DNA of 64,000 bases from LMUY01 sp965276785 (GTDB lineage Bacteria; Pseudomonadota; Alphaproteobacteria; Acetobacterales; Acetobacteraceae), in contig OZ255629.1 of NCBI GenBank assembly GCA_965276785.1, forward strand, positions 186,001 through 250,000. The letters are read 5' to 3'. Below the pieces are notes generated by a model that made no database searches, was not told where the DNA came from, and saw nothing but the letters and a program-made list of their open reading frames with translations. Within the stretch, counting starts at the first letter, position 1. Each line of letters opens with the position of its first letter. Position numbers and translations under genes: made by a program. Positions 23,091-31,441 of the stretch are shown piece by piece.

Positions 23091-25412
23091 TCACACCGCC
23101 CGCAAATGCCGGATCGGCCGGCCCGGCGCCACGGCCGCCACCGCCCCCGCGATCGACTGCGCGTCGATGCCGGCGTTGCGGTAGAGTTCGCCAATCGTGC
23201 CCGTCTGACCGAACCGGGTGACGCCCAGGGCGCGGGTGCGATGGCCGTGCACCGAGCCCAGCCAGCCGAGCGTCGCCGGGTGGCCGTCCAGCACCGTCAC
23301 CAGCCCGCAGTCGCGGCCCAGCCCGGCGAGCAGCCGCGACACGTGGCTCGTCCGGCCCGACGTCGTCCAGTCGCGGTGCAACCGGTCGGCGGACGTCACC
23401 GCCAGCAGCCCCACGTCGCGCCGGTCCTCCGCAATCAGGCCGACCGCCGCCACCGCCTCGGGCGCCACCGTGCCGGTGTAAACGATCACCACCTCCGCGT
23501 TCGGGCCTGGGTGGCGCACCCAGTAGGCGCCGTCGGTGATGTCTGCGATCTCCGCTGCGCCCAATTGGCGCTGCGGCTGCAGCACCTGCCGGGTCGACAG
23601 CCGCAGATAAACCGCCCCGCCATCAGGCGCCTGCATGTGTTCGAACGACCAGCGCAGGATGACGGCCAATTCGTCGACATAGGCCGGTTCGAAGCTGGTG
23701 AGCCCATCCTGCGCCATGCCGATCAGTGGGGTCGCGATCGACTGGTGCGCGCCGCCCTCGCCGGCCAGGGTGATGCCGGAAGGCGTCGCCACCAAGATGA
23801 AGCGCGCGTCTTGGTAGCAGGCGTAGTTCAGCGCATCCAACCCGCGCTCGATGAACGGATCGTACAGCGTGCCGACCGGCAGCAGCCGCTCGCCGTTGAT
23901 CGCATGCGACAGGCCGAGCGCCGAGAGCATGAGGAACAGGTTCATCTCGGCGATGCCCAGTTCCATGTGCTGGCCCTGCGGCCCGAAGCGCCAGTGGAAG
24001 GTGGACGGAATGCGCTCCGTGCGGAAGGTGTCGGCCAGCTCCTCGCGCGCGAACAGGCCGCGGCGGTTGACCCAGGCGCCAAGATTGGTCGACACCGTGA
24101 CGTCCGGCGAGGTCGTCACAATGCGCCGGGACAGCGCGGTCTCGCCTTTGGCGAGGTCGTGCATGATCAGGCCGAAGCCGTGCTGAGTCGATTGCTCCCG
24201 CCCGAGCGGCACGGGCAGCGAGTCTGGAACGGGGATCGCCGGCGCCTCGGTGCGGCGGCGGCCGTGCGCGTTGAACGGCACCGCGGCCAGGAACGCTTCC
24301 AGCTGCTCGGGCGGGGTGTCCAGGCCTTCGAAGCGGTCCCACTCATGGCCCGGGCGGATGCGCAGCGCCGTCCGCAGCGTATGCACCTGCGCCGGGTTCA
24401 TCAGGCCGGCATGGTTGTCCTTGTGGCCGGCGAGTGGCAGGCCGAACCCCTTGATGGTGTAGCAGATGAAGCAGACCGGCCGATCATGCGCGCGCGCGGC
24501 GGCGAACGCGTCCAGCAGGGAGGGCAGGTCGTGGCCGCCGAGATTGCCCATCAGCGCTGCGAGTTCGTCGTCGGTGCGCCGGCCGAGCAGCGCGGAGACC
24601 TCGCCCTGGTCGCCCAGCTCGTCTTGCAGGCGCTTCCGCCAAGCCGCACCGCCGCTGAAGGTGAGCGCCGAATACAGCTGGTTCGGGCAGGCCTCGATCC
24701 ATGCGCGCAGCCGCTCGCCGCCGGGCTCCGCGAAGGCGGCTTCCTGCAGGCGGCCGTGGCGCAGCACCACCACGTCCCAGCCGAAATTGCGGAACATCGA
24801 CTCGAACTTGGCCCACAGCCCCTCGCGCACTACCGCGTCCAGGCTCTGACGGTTGTAGTCCACCACCCACCAGGTGTTGCGCAGGCCGTGCTTCCAGCCT
24901 TCCAGCAGCGCCTCGAAGATGTTGCCCTCGTCCATCTCCGCGTCGCCGATCAGGGCGACCATCTTGCCCTCGGACCGGCCGCCCCCGGTCCAGTCGCGGG
25001 CGCGCAGGTAGTCCTGCACCAGGGAGGAGAACAGCGTCTGCGCGACGCCCAGCCCGACCGAACCGGTGGAGAAGTCGACGTCGTCGGTGTCCTTGGTGCG
25101 TGACGGATAGGATTGCGCGCCGCCGAAGCCGCGGAAGCGCTGCAGCTTGTCAAGCACCTGGTTGCCGAGCAGATACTGGATGGCGTGGAACACGGGGCTG
25201 GCGTGCGGCTTGACCGCCACCCGGTCCTCCGGCCGCAGCACTGCGAAATACAGCGCCGCCATGATGGTTGCGATGGACGCAGAGGAAGCCTGGTGCCCGC
25301 CGACCTTTAGGCCGTCATCGCTGGCGCGCAGGTGGTTTGCGTTGTGGATCGTCCAGGTCGAAAGCCACAGCAGCTTGCGCTCCAAGTCGGCAAGCGTGGA
25401 CGTGTCTTGCAT
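23091..25412 (-). CDS. Thiamine-diphosphate E1 enzyme of the AceE/transketolase-like family
   Basis: A 773-residue ThDP enzyme related to the homodimeric pyruvate dehydrogenase E1 (AceE) and transketolase. Domains in order are an N-terminal ThDP domain (GGHQASSASIATIMAALYFA; the ThDP motif from GDAEMDEGNIFEAL to VDYNRQSLD), the central pyrimidine-binding domain (MELGIAEMNLFLMLSALGL, with the catalytic glutamate) and the C-terminal transketolase domain. It is shorter than enterobacterial AceE (about 890 residues) and no E2 or E3 gene is adjacent. Alphaproteobacterial relatives are annotated as transketolase or alpha-ketobutyrate-type E1, so the substrate is uncertain. ATG 25412 (MQDTSTLADLERK) has GGAAGCGACC upstream; a TTG eight codons earlier is possible. 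Confidence 0.8.
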   Translation of the reverse strand: MQDTSTLADLERKLLWLSTWTIHNANHLRASDDGLKVGGHQASSASIATIMAALYFAVLRPEDRVAVKPHASPVFHAIQYLLGNQVLDKLQRFRGFGGAQSYPSRTKDTDDVDFSTGSVGLGVAQTLFSSLVQDYLRARDWTGGGRSEGKMVALIGDAEMDEGNIFEALLEGWKHGLRNTWWVVDYNRQSLDAVVREGLWAKFESMFRNFGWDVVVLRHGRLQEAAFAEPGGERLRAWIEACPNQLYSALTFSGGAAWRKRLQDELGDQGEVSALLGRRTDDELAALMGNLGGHDLPSLLDAFAAARAHDRPVCFICYTIKGFGLPLAGHKDNHAGLMNPAQVHTLRTALRIRPGHEWDRFEGLDTPPEQLEAFLAAVPFNAHGRRRTEAPAIPVPDSLPVPLGREQSTQHGFGLIMHDLAKGETALSRRIVTTSPDVTVSTNLGAWVNRRGLFAREELADTFRTERIPSTFHWRFGPQGQHMELGIAEMNLFLMLSALGLSHAINGERLLPVGTLYDPFIERGLDALNYACYQDARFILVATPSGITLAGEGGAHQSIATPLIGMAQDGLTSFEPAYVDELAVILRWSFEHMQAPDGGAVYLRLSTRQVLQPQRQLGAAEIADITDGAYWVRHPGPNAEVVIVYTGTVAPEAVAAVGLIAEDRRDVGLLAVTSADRLHRDWTTSGRTSHVSRLLAGLGRDCGLVTVLDGHPATLGWLGSVHGHRTRALGVTRFGQTGTIGELYRNAGIDAQSIAGAVAAVAPGRPIRHLRAV

Positions 25413-25453
25413 GGTCGCTTCCTTGATCCCGGCCAACCGCGTTCATTCGCTTC

Positions 25454-25558
25454 TAGAGCATGATCGCTTCTGATAGGTGAAGTGCCCATGCTCTAACCCT
25501 TTGTTTAAGAAGCTGATTCACGCTTCAGGTTGAGCCAACCTGAAGCGATCAGGCTCTA
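25454..25558. repeat. Alphaproteobacterial intergenic palindromic repeat
   Basis: TAGAGCATGATCGCTTC at 25454 is matched inverted by GAAGCGATCAGGCTCTA at 25542-25558. Inside lie AGAGCATG/CATGCTCT (25455-25494) and the perfect hairpin CGCTTCAGGTT-GAGCC-AACCTGAAGCG at 25521-25547. This style of repeat is widespread between genes of alphaproteobacteria. It lies between divergent genes and could affect either promoter. The rest of the 25413-25686 gap shows no gene. Confidence 0.7.
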
Positions 25559-25686
25559 ATGCGTCACACATACTGTCACCCGGGCCACCGGGCAACGTCG
25601 CGCTGCAGCGGCGTCACTTAGGCTAGACATTATCAGCCGAGCATGAGAAGCGTTTAGCATCACGCAACCGGCGGAGGGGGATCAAC

Positions 25687-26685
25687 GTGCGGATCGTCGC
25701 GCTCGAAGAGCACTGCACATTCCCAGCCCTCACGGCGCGGATCGGCGCGGAGCACATTCGCGCCCGCGGGCTGACCCCCGGTGGCCTGCAGCCGCCGATC
25801 GTGGCCCGGCGCGAGCAGCTGCAGGATCTCGGCGCCAACCGGCTTGCCGACATGGACGCCGCCGGCATCTCGATGCAAGTGCTATCGGTGGCGCAGGCCG
25901 GGGCCGACCTGGTGCCCGGCGAGGACGGCGCCGCGCTCGCCCGCGACATCAACGACGCGCTGGCGCGCACGGTCGCCGACCACCCCGAGCGCTACGCCGC
26001 CTTCACCCACCTGCCGAGCTCGGCACCGGAGCTGGCCGCCGACGAACTGGAGCGCTGCGTGACGCAGCACAAGTTCCTCGGCGGCATGGTCAACGGCACC
26101 ACAGGCGGCCTGTTCCTCGACGACGCCAAGTTCGAGCCATTATTGGCCCGCTTCGAACGGCTCGGCGTTCCGCTGTACATACATCCCGCGCCCCCGCCGC
26201 CGGCGGTGCGCGAGGTTTATTACGACCGCCTGCCGGGCCACTCGTCCCTGCTGCTGTCGATCGCAGGCTGGGGCTGGCACTCGGAGACGGCGATCCACGT
26301 CTTGCGCCTCGTGCTATCGGGCACGCTGGACCGGCATCCCGGGCTGAAGCTGATCATCGGCCACATGGGCGAAGGCTTGCCGGCCATGTTCGCCCGCTGC
26401 GACCAGGTGTTTGCTGACGAAGCGCGGGACCGGCTGAGCCGGACTGTGACCCAGACGATCACCGACCAGGTCTGGGTGACCACCAGCGGGTTCTTCAGCC
26501 TGCCACCGCTGATGGCGTTGCTGATGACGTTCGGCGCCGACCGGGTGCTGTTTTCGGTGGATTACCCGTTCAGCCCGAACCTGCGTGGAACCGAGTTCCT
26601 GCACGGGCTGCCGATCCCGGAATCTGACAAGATGAAGCTGGCGCACGGCAACGCTGACCGCCTGCTGGGCTTCACCAACGGGTGA
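25687..26685 (+). CDS. Amidohydrolase 2 family protein (ACMSD/resorcylate decarboxylase-like)
   Basis: A 332-residue TIM-barrel metal enzyme of the amidohydrolase-2 group, which includes ACMSD and gamma-resorcylate decarboxylase. Recognisable metal-site elements are ALEEHCTFP at the N-terminus (an EEH variant of the HxH motif), LYIHPAPPPP near residue 165, LIIGHMGEGLP near residue 220 and the late aspartate in VLFSVDYPFSPN near residue 285. It starts with GTG 25687 behind GGAGGGGG. These enzymes perform non-oxidative decarboxylation or hydrolysis of aromatic acids. No pathway genes flank it, so the substrate is open. Confidence 0.83.
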   Translation: MRIVALEEHCTFPALTARIGAEHIRARGLTPGGLQPPIVARREQLQDLGANRLADMDAAGISMQVLSVAQAGADLVPGEDGAALARDINDALARTVADHPERYAAFTHLPSSAPELAADELERCVTQHKFLGGMVNGTTGGLFLDDAKFEPLLARFERLGVPLYIHPAPPPPAVREVYYDRLPGHSSLLLSIAGWGWHSETAIHVLRLVLSGTLDRHPGLKLIIGHMGEGLPAMFARCDQVFADEARDRLSRTVTQTITDQVWVTTSGFFSLPPLMALLMTFGADRVLFSVDYPFSPNLRGTEFLHGLPIPESDKMKLAHGNADRLLGFTNG

Positions 26686-26750
26686 GCGACGGCAGACTGT
26701 CAGGCAGCTTGATCAACCTGGCGCCGGCGATCCAACGCCTAGCCGGCGCA

Positions 26751-27323
26751 TCATACGGGAACTACGCGGCGAGCGCCCCGCGTCCAGCTTGCGCCCGCTG
26801 AATGCCGCGCCCGTCGCGCGGCCGGCATTTTGTATCCGCAAGCGGCATTGTCGCCGGACATAGCCAAGCCATCATCGGAACCGGTACGGTGGTCGCCGGT
26901 GTAGACGGCCAGCTTCTTGTGCATCCGGGCCAGGAAAGCGGCTCCGGTGACGGCGGCCATATGCTGCTCCGCCTCGGCGACGCCTTTCCGCAGCCGCCCC
27001 ATCATGCGCGCGCCGCTGGGCGTGATGGCGACGATCTTGGCCCGGCGATCATCCGGGTCGGGCCGACGCCCGACCAACCCGAGCGCCACGGCCTTGTCGA
27101 CCAGCTCCAGCATGCTCTGCTTGGTCATCTGCGCCCGGGCCGCAATCAAGGTCAGCCGATTGCCGTCTAGGTCCAAATTCTGAATCAACGCGATATGCAC
27201 CTGAGTGGCCGGGCCGTATCTGCTGTCATTCACCTTGCGCAGCTTGTCCGTCACGAACGCGTCCGCGGCATACAGCAACAGGTGCCCGATATTGCGGGTC
27301 CGCCGTTCACCTACGTCGTCCAA
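26751..27323 (-). CDS. MarR-family transcriptional regulator
   Basis: A winged-helix MarR-type regulator. TLIAARAQMTKQSMLELVDK is the DNA-recognition region and LVGRRPDPDDRRAKIVAITP is the wing, with the R-x-x-D-x-R-D/R pattern of the family; a helical dimerisation part follows. The start is uncertain: TTG 27323 (LDDVGERRTRNIGHLLLYAA) gives a normal N-terminus, while longer frames add unlikely sequence. The last 40 residues (GDNAACGYKMPAARRARHSA) have no family counterpart and may be read-through of a shifted end. It is divergent from rpsF. Confidence 0.72.
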   Translation of the reverse strand: MDDVGERRTRNIGHLLLYAADAFVTDKLRKVNDSRYGPATQVHIALIQNLDLDGNRLTLIAARAQMTKQSMLELVDKAVALGLVGRRPDPDDRRAKIVAITPSGARMMGRLRKGVAEAEQHMAAVTGAAFLARMHKKLAVYTGDHRTGSDDGLAMSGDNAACGYKMPAARRARHSAGASWTRGARRVVPV

Positions 27324-27370
27324 CCTTGACAAGCCGCCCGGGCCATGGTGCAAGCCGCGCCTTCCCTGCT

Positions 27371-27388
27371 GGGGGCGAGGCAGCCCCC
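27371..27388 (+). promoter_or_regulatory. Hairpin in the rpsF leader
   Basis: GGGGGC(GAGGCA)GCCCCC forms a stable stem-loop 42 bp upstream of the rpsF start and is followed by CGG. A TTGACA-like -35 element at 27325 precedes it. S6-S18 autoregulatory leader motifs with a CCG in a bulge are known in many bacteria; whether this is one needs covariance testing. Confidence 0.35.
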
Positions 27389-27430
27389 GGCTATGCCCAT
27401 TCCGGGCCGATCCAGCCATAGGGACCAACC

Positions 27431-27898
27431 ATGCCACTTTATGAATGCGTGTTGCTCGCACGCAACGACGTTACGCAACAACAGGTCGAGGCGGTCGCCG
27501 ACACGGTAGCGGCCCAGCTTGAAGCTGATGGCGGCACCGTGCAGAAGCGGGAGTATTGGGGGCTGCGCTCCCTCGCCTACCGCATCAAAAAGAACCGCAA
27601 GGGTCACTACATGCTTCTCGGGCTCAACGCGGCCCCCGCCTCCATCAACGAAATGGAGCGCCAACTCGGCCTCAACGAGGACGTGCTACGCTTCATGACC
27701 ATCCGCGTTGATGAGATCAGCGAAGAACCCTCCTCCATCCTGTCGCGCAAGTCCGACGACCGGGAGCGCAGCTTCCGCGGCCCCAAGCCGTCCGGACGCT
27801 TCGAGAGCGGTCGCAAGCGCGGCTTCGACGATCGCGAGGAGTTCCGCGCCCGCGACGAGTTCAGCCGCGAAGGCAGCTTTAATTTGGTGGAGGAGTAA
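27431..27898 (+). CDS. rpsF: 30S ribosomal protein S6
   Basis: A 155-residue S6. The N-terminus MPLYECVLLARNDVTQQQVE and KREYWGLRSLAYRIKKNRKG, then HYMLL, are diagnostic for the protein that binds 16S rRNA as a heterodimer with S18. The C-terminal tail is extended and rich in Arg, Asp, Ser and Phe, as in other alphaproteobacteria. It is first in an rpsF-rpsR-rplI operon: rpsR begins 3 bp after its stop. ATG 27431 is preceded by AGGGACC. A hairpin in the leader suggests feedback control. Confidence 0.96.
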   Translation: MPLYECVLLARNDVTQQQVEAVADTVAAQLEADGGTVQKREYWGLRSLAYRIKKNRKGHYMLLGLNAAPASINEMERQLGLNEDVLRFMTIRVDEISEEPSSILSRKSDDRERSFRGPKPSGRFESGRKRGFDDREEFRARDEFSREGSFNLVEE

Positions 27899-27901
27899 GC
27901 C

Positions 27902-28186
27902 ATGTCCGACGCCACCCTGGACAGCGACGTCAATCCCGCCGCCCGGCGCTCCGCCGTTGGTGCCCGCCGCCCATTCTACCGCCGGCGCAAGTCCTGCCCG
28001 TTCTCCGGCCCCAACGCCCCGGTGATCGACTACAAGGACGTTCGCCTCCTATCGCGCTTCCTCAGCGAGCGCGGCAAGATCGTCCCCAGCCGCATCACCG
28101 CTGTGTCCGCCAAGAAGCAGCGCGAGCTGGCCCAAGCAATCAAGCGGGCGCGCTTCCTCGCCCTGCTGCCCTATATTCTCTCCTAA
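27902..28186 (+). CDS. rpsR: 30S ribosomal protein S18
   Basis: A 94-residue S18. RRRKSCPFSGPNAPVIDYKD and LLSRFLSERGKIVPSRITAV, then SAKKQRELAQAIKRARFLAL, are the conserved core; the end (LLPYILS) is typical. A 20-residue N-terminal extension precedes it. S18 binds the central domain of 16S rRNA with S6. The gene follows rpsF by 3 bp and precedes rplI by 13 bp with a CTAAGGAGG ribosome site between them. Confidence 0.96.
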   Translation: MSDATLDSDVNPAARRSAVGARRPFYRRRKSCPFSGPNAPVIDYKDVRLLSRFLSERGKIVPSRITAVSAKKQRELAQAIKRARFLALLPYILS

Positions 28187-28199
28187 GGAGGCGCCTGCC

Positions 28200-28781
28200 A
28201 TGGCCGCCGTCGAACTGATCCTGATGCAGCGAGTGGACAAGCTCGGCCAAATGGGCGACGTGGTCCGCGTCAAACCGGGCTATGCCCGCAACTACCTGCT
28301 GCCGCAGAAAATGGCGCTGCGGGCCAGCAAGTCCAACCGTGAGCATTTTGAGACCGAGCGCGTGCAACTCGAGGCGCAGAACCTGCGCCGCCGCGAGGAA
28401 GCCGAACGGCTGGCCGAGCGCATCGGCGAACTCACCGTCGTGATCATCCGCCAGGCCAGCGATGCCGGTAGCCTGTATGGCTCCGTCTCGGCGCGGGACG
28501 TGGCGGAGGGTTCCACCGCGTCCGGACTGACGGTGACCCGGCAGCAAGTGGTCCTCGAACACCCGATCAAATCGCTCGGCCTGGCCAGCGTGCGTATCGT
28601 GCTGCACCCGGAGGTGTCGCTGCCGGTGACGGTGAACGTGGCGCGCAGCCCGGAGGAGGCGGAGAAGCAGGCCCGCGGCGAACGAGTCGGCCAGAGCACT
28701 GAGGACGAGGAGGCCGCGGCAGACCAGGAGATTGCGGCCTTGTTCGAACCAAGCGTGGAGCCTGGCACACTGCCGAGCTGA
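28200..28781 (+). CDS. rplI: 50S ribosomal protein L9
   Basis: A 193-residue L9. The N-terminal rRNA-binding domain (VELILMQRVDKLGQMGDVVR, then VKPGYARNYLLPQKMAL) is joined by the long helix to the C-terminal domain (IRQASDAGSLYGSVSARDVA). An acidic tail follows (TEDEEAAADQEIAALFEPS). L9 binds 23S rRNA and helps frame maintenance. Third gene of the ribosomal operon. No obvious terminator is seen before ftsK 156 bp downstream. Confidence 0.96.
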   Translation: MAAVELILMQRVDKLGQMGDVVRVKPGYARNYLLPQKMALRASKSNREHFETERVQLEAQNLRRREEAERLAERIGELTVVIIRQASDAGSLYGSVSARDVAEGSTASGLTVTRQQVVLEHPIKSLGLASVRIVLHPEVSLPVTVNVARSPEEAEKQARGERVGQSTEDEEAAADQEIAALFEPSVEPGTLPS

Positions 28782-28937
28782 GCCCGGGTTGCCCGCCGCC
28801 CCCCAATCGCGTCACTCATTGGCCACGCATAGGCCGGCCTTGCTTCGTGCCACGGTTTTGCCGTTCGTCTGAGGCTGCTTCCGGGCTATAGCTGCCACCT
28901 CACTTGAACCCGGCTGCAAACCGCTTCACGAGGATGC

Positions 28938-31316
28938 ATGGCCACTGCTGCCCCCGCCCGAACCATCGCCTCCCCTGCGATCCGCGCGCTTATGGGGCGT
29001 CGGCTGGCCGAACTCGGCGGCCTGGCGCTGGGGTTGGGCGGGGTGGCGCTACTGGTGGCGCTGGCCTGCTACAACCCCAACGATCCCTCGCTGGACACCG
29101 CGACCGATGTCGCGCCGACCAATCTGGCCGGGCCTGCCGGCGCCATCGCGGCGGACCTGTTGCTGCAGGCATTCGGTGCCGCTGCAGCGTTACCGGGCGT
29201 GGCCGCGTTGGCCTGGGCCTGGCGCATCGCCTCCCATCGCGGCTTGGGCCGGCTCTCGCTGCGAATCGCCTGCGTGCTTGCCGCGATGCCGGTTTGGGCC
29301 GCGCTTGGGGCTGCCGTTCCGGGCGCAGTGCGCTGGCCATCGAGCGCCGGATTGGGCGGCGCAATAGGGACTGCACTGGCGAAGACGGCCGGCGGCACCG
29401 CCAGCGCTACGCTCGGGCCACTCGGCGCTGGCACGTCGGTGCTGCTCGGCATGGCGCTTGCCCTGATGCTCGGCTGGGGTAGTTTCGGTTTGTCTGCGGG
29501 GGAGTGGCGGGCTGCGGGGGGCACACTCGCCCGCGGCCATCACGCTGGCCGTATGCTGGGGCGCACCCTGGCCGCCTCGTTCCGCCGCCTGAGGCTGACT
29601 TGGCGCCGGCACCCGCCATACAACACCGAACTTGAGGAATTGCCTTCGCGCATTCCTGACATGGCGCCGCGCGAGCCACTTCCGCCACCGCCGCAAGCGG
29701 CTGTGCCCACGCTGCCGGCGGCGATCAAGGCGCGCATCAACCTGCCCCCGCGCAAGCCGGCGCCGCCCCGGCAAGAAAGCCTGGCATTGCCGGAAGAGGG
29801 TCAATGGCGCACCCCGCCGCTGTCCTTGCTAAAGGCGCCGCCGCCCCGCGCCGGCACCGGGCCGAGCGAGGACGCGCTACAGGCTAACGCCCGGTTGCTG
29901 GAGTCCGTGCTCGACGAATACGGCGTGCAGGGCACCATCCGCGACATCCGGCCTGGCCCGGTGGTCACCCTCTATGAGCTCGAACCGGCCCCCGGCATCC
30001 GCTCCGCCCGGGTAATCGGCCTGGCGGACGACGTGGCGCGTTCGCTGTCGGTGACCGCCGTGCGGATTGCGACCGTGCCGGGCCGCAACGTGATTGGCAT
30101 CGAGGTGCCGAATGCCAAGCGGGAGACGGTGTTCTTGTCCGAACTGCTCGGCGCCGAGGCGTATGAGAAGCATCCGGCCCGGCTGGCGCTCGCCTTGGGC
30201 AAGGATATCAGCGGCAGCCCTGTACTGGCCGATCTCGCCCGCATGCCGCATCTGCTGGTGGCGGGGACCACCGGGTCGGGCAAGTCGGTCGGCATCAACG
30301 CGATGATCCTGAGCCTGCTCTACCGGCTCAGCCCGGACCAGTGCCGCATGATCCTGATCGACCCGAAGATGCTCGAACTCTCGGTCTATGACGGCATCCC
30401 GCACTTGATGGCGCCCGTGGTGACCGAGCCTGCGAAGGCGGTGACGGCGCTGAAATGGACGGTGCGCGAGATGGAGCGGCGCTACCGGGCGATGAGCCAG
30501 TTGGGCGTGCGCAACGTGGCCGGCTACAACGAGCGGGTGGAGGAGGCCAGCGCCCGCGGCGAGTTAGTAACCCGGCGGGTGCAGACCGGGTTCGACGCCG
30601 ACACCGGCAAGCCGGTGTTTGAGGAACACCCGCTCAAGCTGGAGAAGCTGCCGTTCCTGGTGGTGGTGATCGACGAGATGGCCGACCTGATGATGGTCGC
30701 CGGCAAAGAGATCGAGGCGGCGGTGCAGCGCCTGGCGCAGATGGCGCGCGCGGCCGGCATCCACGTGATCATGGCGACGCAACGCCCCTCGGTGGACGTC
30801 ATCACCGGCACCATCAAAGCCAACTTTCCGACCCGCATCTCTTTCACCGTGATCAGCAAGTTCGACAGCCGCACCATTCTGGGCGAGCAGGGCGCCGAGC
30901 AACTGCTGGGCCAGGGCGACATGCTCTACATGCAGGGCGGCGGGCGGATTGGCCGCGTGCACGGCCCGTTCGTGACCGACCAGGAGGTGGAGGACGTGGT
31001 CGCGTTCCTGCGCGAACAGGGCGAGCCCGCCTACCTTGAGGAGGTGACCGACGGCCGCGACGACGGTGAGGAGGGGCCCGCGCTCAGCGGGATTGCCGGC
31101 GCCAGCGACGGGGATAAGAGCCTGTTCGACCAGGCTGTGGCCGTGGTGGCGCGCGAGGGCAAGGCCAGCACGTCGTTCATCCAGCGGCATCTCTCGATCG
31201 GCTACAACCGTGCGGCCAAGCTGATCGAGCAGATGGAGCGCGAGGGGATCATTACGCCTGCCAACCATGTCGGCAAGCGGGAGATCCTGGTGCGGCGGAC
31301 CAACGAGGACGATTGA
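28938..31316 (+). CDS. ftsK: DNA translocase FtsK
   Basis: A 792-residue FtsK/SpoIIIE translocase that pumps DNA at the division septum. It has four or so membrane segments in residues 25-190, a short Pro-rich linker (PLPPPPQAAVPTLPAAIKAR), then the motor. GPVVTLYELEPAPGIRSARV begins the alpha domain, Walker A is GTTGSGKSVGINAM near residue 444, Walker B is VVVIDEMADLMM near residue 577, and the gamma winged helix (STSFIQRHLSIGYNRAAKLI) is near the end, the part that reads KOPS and contacts XerD. The linker is short compared with enterobacterial FtsK. ATG 28938 follows ACGAGG. Confidence 0.95.
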   Translation: MATAAPARTIASPAIRALMGRRLAELGGLALGLGGVALLVALACYNPNDPSLDTATDVAPTNLAGPAGAIAADLLLQAFGAAAALPGVAALAWAWRIASHRGLGRLSLRIACVLAAMPVWAALGAAVPGAVRWPSSAGLGGAIGTALAKTAGGTASATLGPLGAGTSVLLGMALALMLGWGSFGLSAGEWRAAGGTLARGHHAGRMLGRTLAASFRRLRLTWRRHPPYNTELEELPSRIPDMAPREPLPPPPQAAVPTLPAAIKARINLPPRKPAPPRQESLALPEEGQWRTPPLSLLKAPPPRAGTGPSEDALQANARLLESVLDEYGVQGTIRDIRPGPVVTLYELEPAPGIRSARVIGLADDVARSLSVTAVRIATVPGRNVIGIEVPNAKRETVFLSELLGAEAYEKHPARLALALGKDISGSPVLADLARMPHLLVAGTTGSGKSVGINAMILSLLYRLSPDQCRMILIDPKMLELSVYDGIPHLMAPVVTEPAKAVTALKWTVREMERRYRAMSQLGVRNVAGYNERVEEASARGELVTRRVQTGFDADTGKPVFEEHPLKLEKLPFLVVVIDEMADLMMVAGKEIEAAVQRLAQMARAAGIHVIMATQRPSVDVITGTIKANFPTRISFTVISKFDSRTILGEQGAEQLLGQGDMLYMQGGGRIGRVHGPFVTDQEVEDVVAFLREQGEPAYLEEVTDGRDDGEEGPALSGIAGASDGDKSLFDQAVAVVAREGKASTSFIQRHLSIGYNRAAKLIEQMEREGIITPANHVGKREILVRRTNEDD

Positions 31317-31387
31317 TCGGCGTCGTAGCGGGATGCCCAAGCGCGCATTGATTGCGGTTTTGGTGCGCTGGGAAAGAGAAAGTGGAT

Positions 31388-31403
31388 CACAGAGGACGAG
31401 GAG
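31388..31403 (+). repeat. Left arm of a 16-bp inverted repeat framing the GxxExxY gene
   Basis: CACAGAGGACGAGGAG at 31388-31403 is repeated in exact inverted form at 31810-31825. The surrounding bases are purine-rich GA repeats with further ACACAGAGAAGAA similarity, so the paired arms may be longer but imperfect. Confidence 0.8.
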
Positions 31404-31441
31404 GAAGTGGAGGACACAGAGAAGAAGGTTCAGCAACTGAC

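Noticed and set aside
23106..25103. 665-codon plus-strand frame opposite the AceE-like gene
   Set aside because: Low-complexity Arg/Gln/Ala translation; the minus-strand enzyme has clear family motifs throughout.
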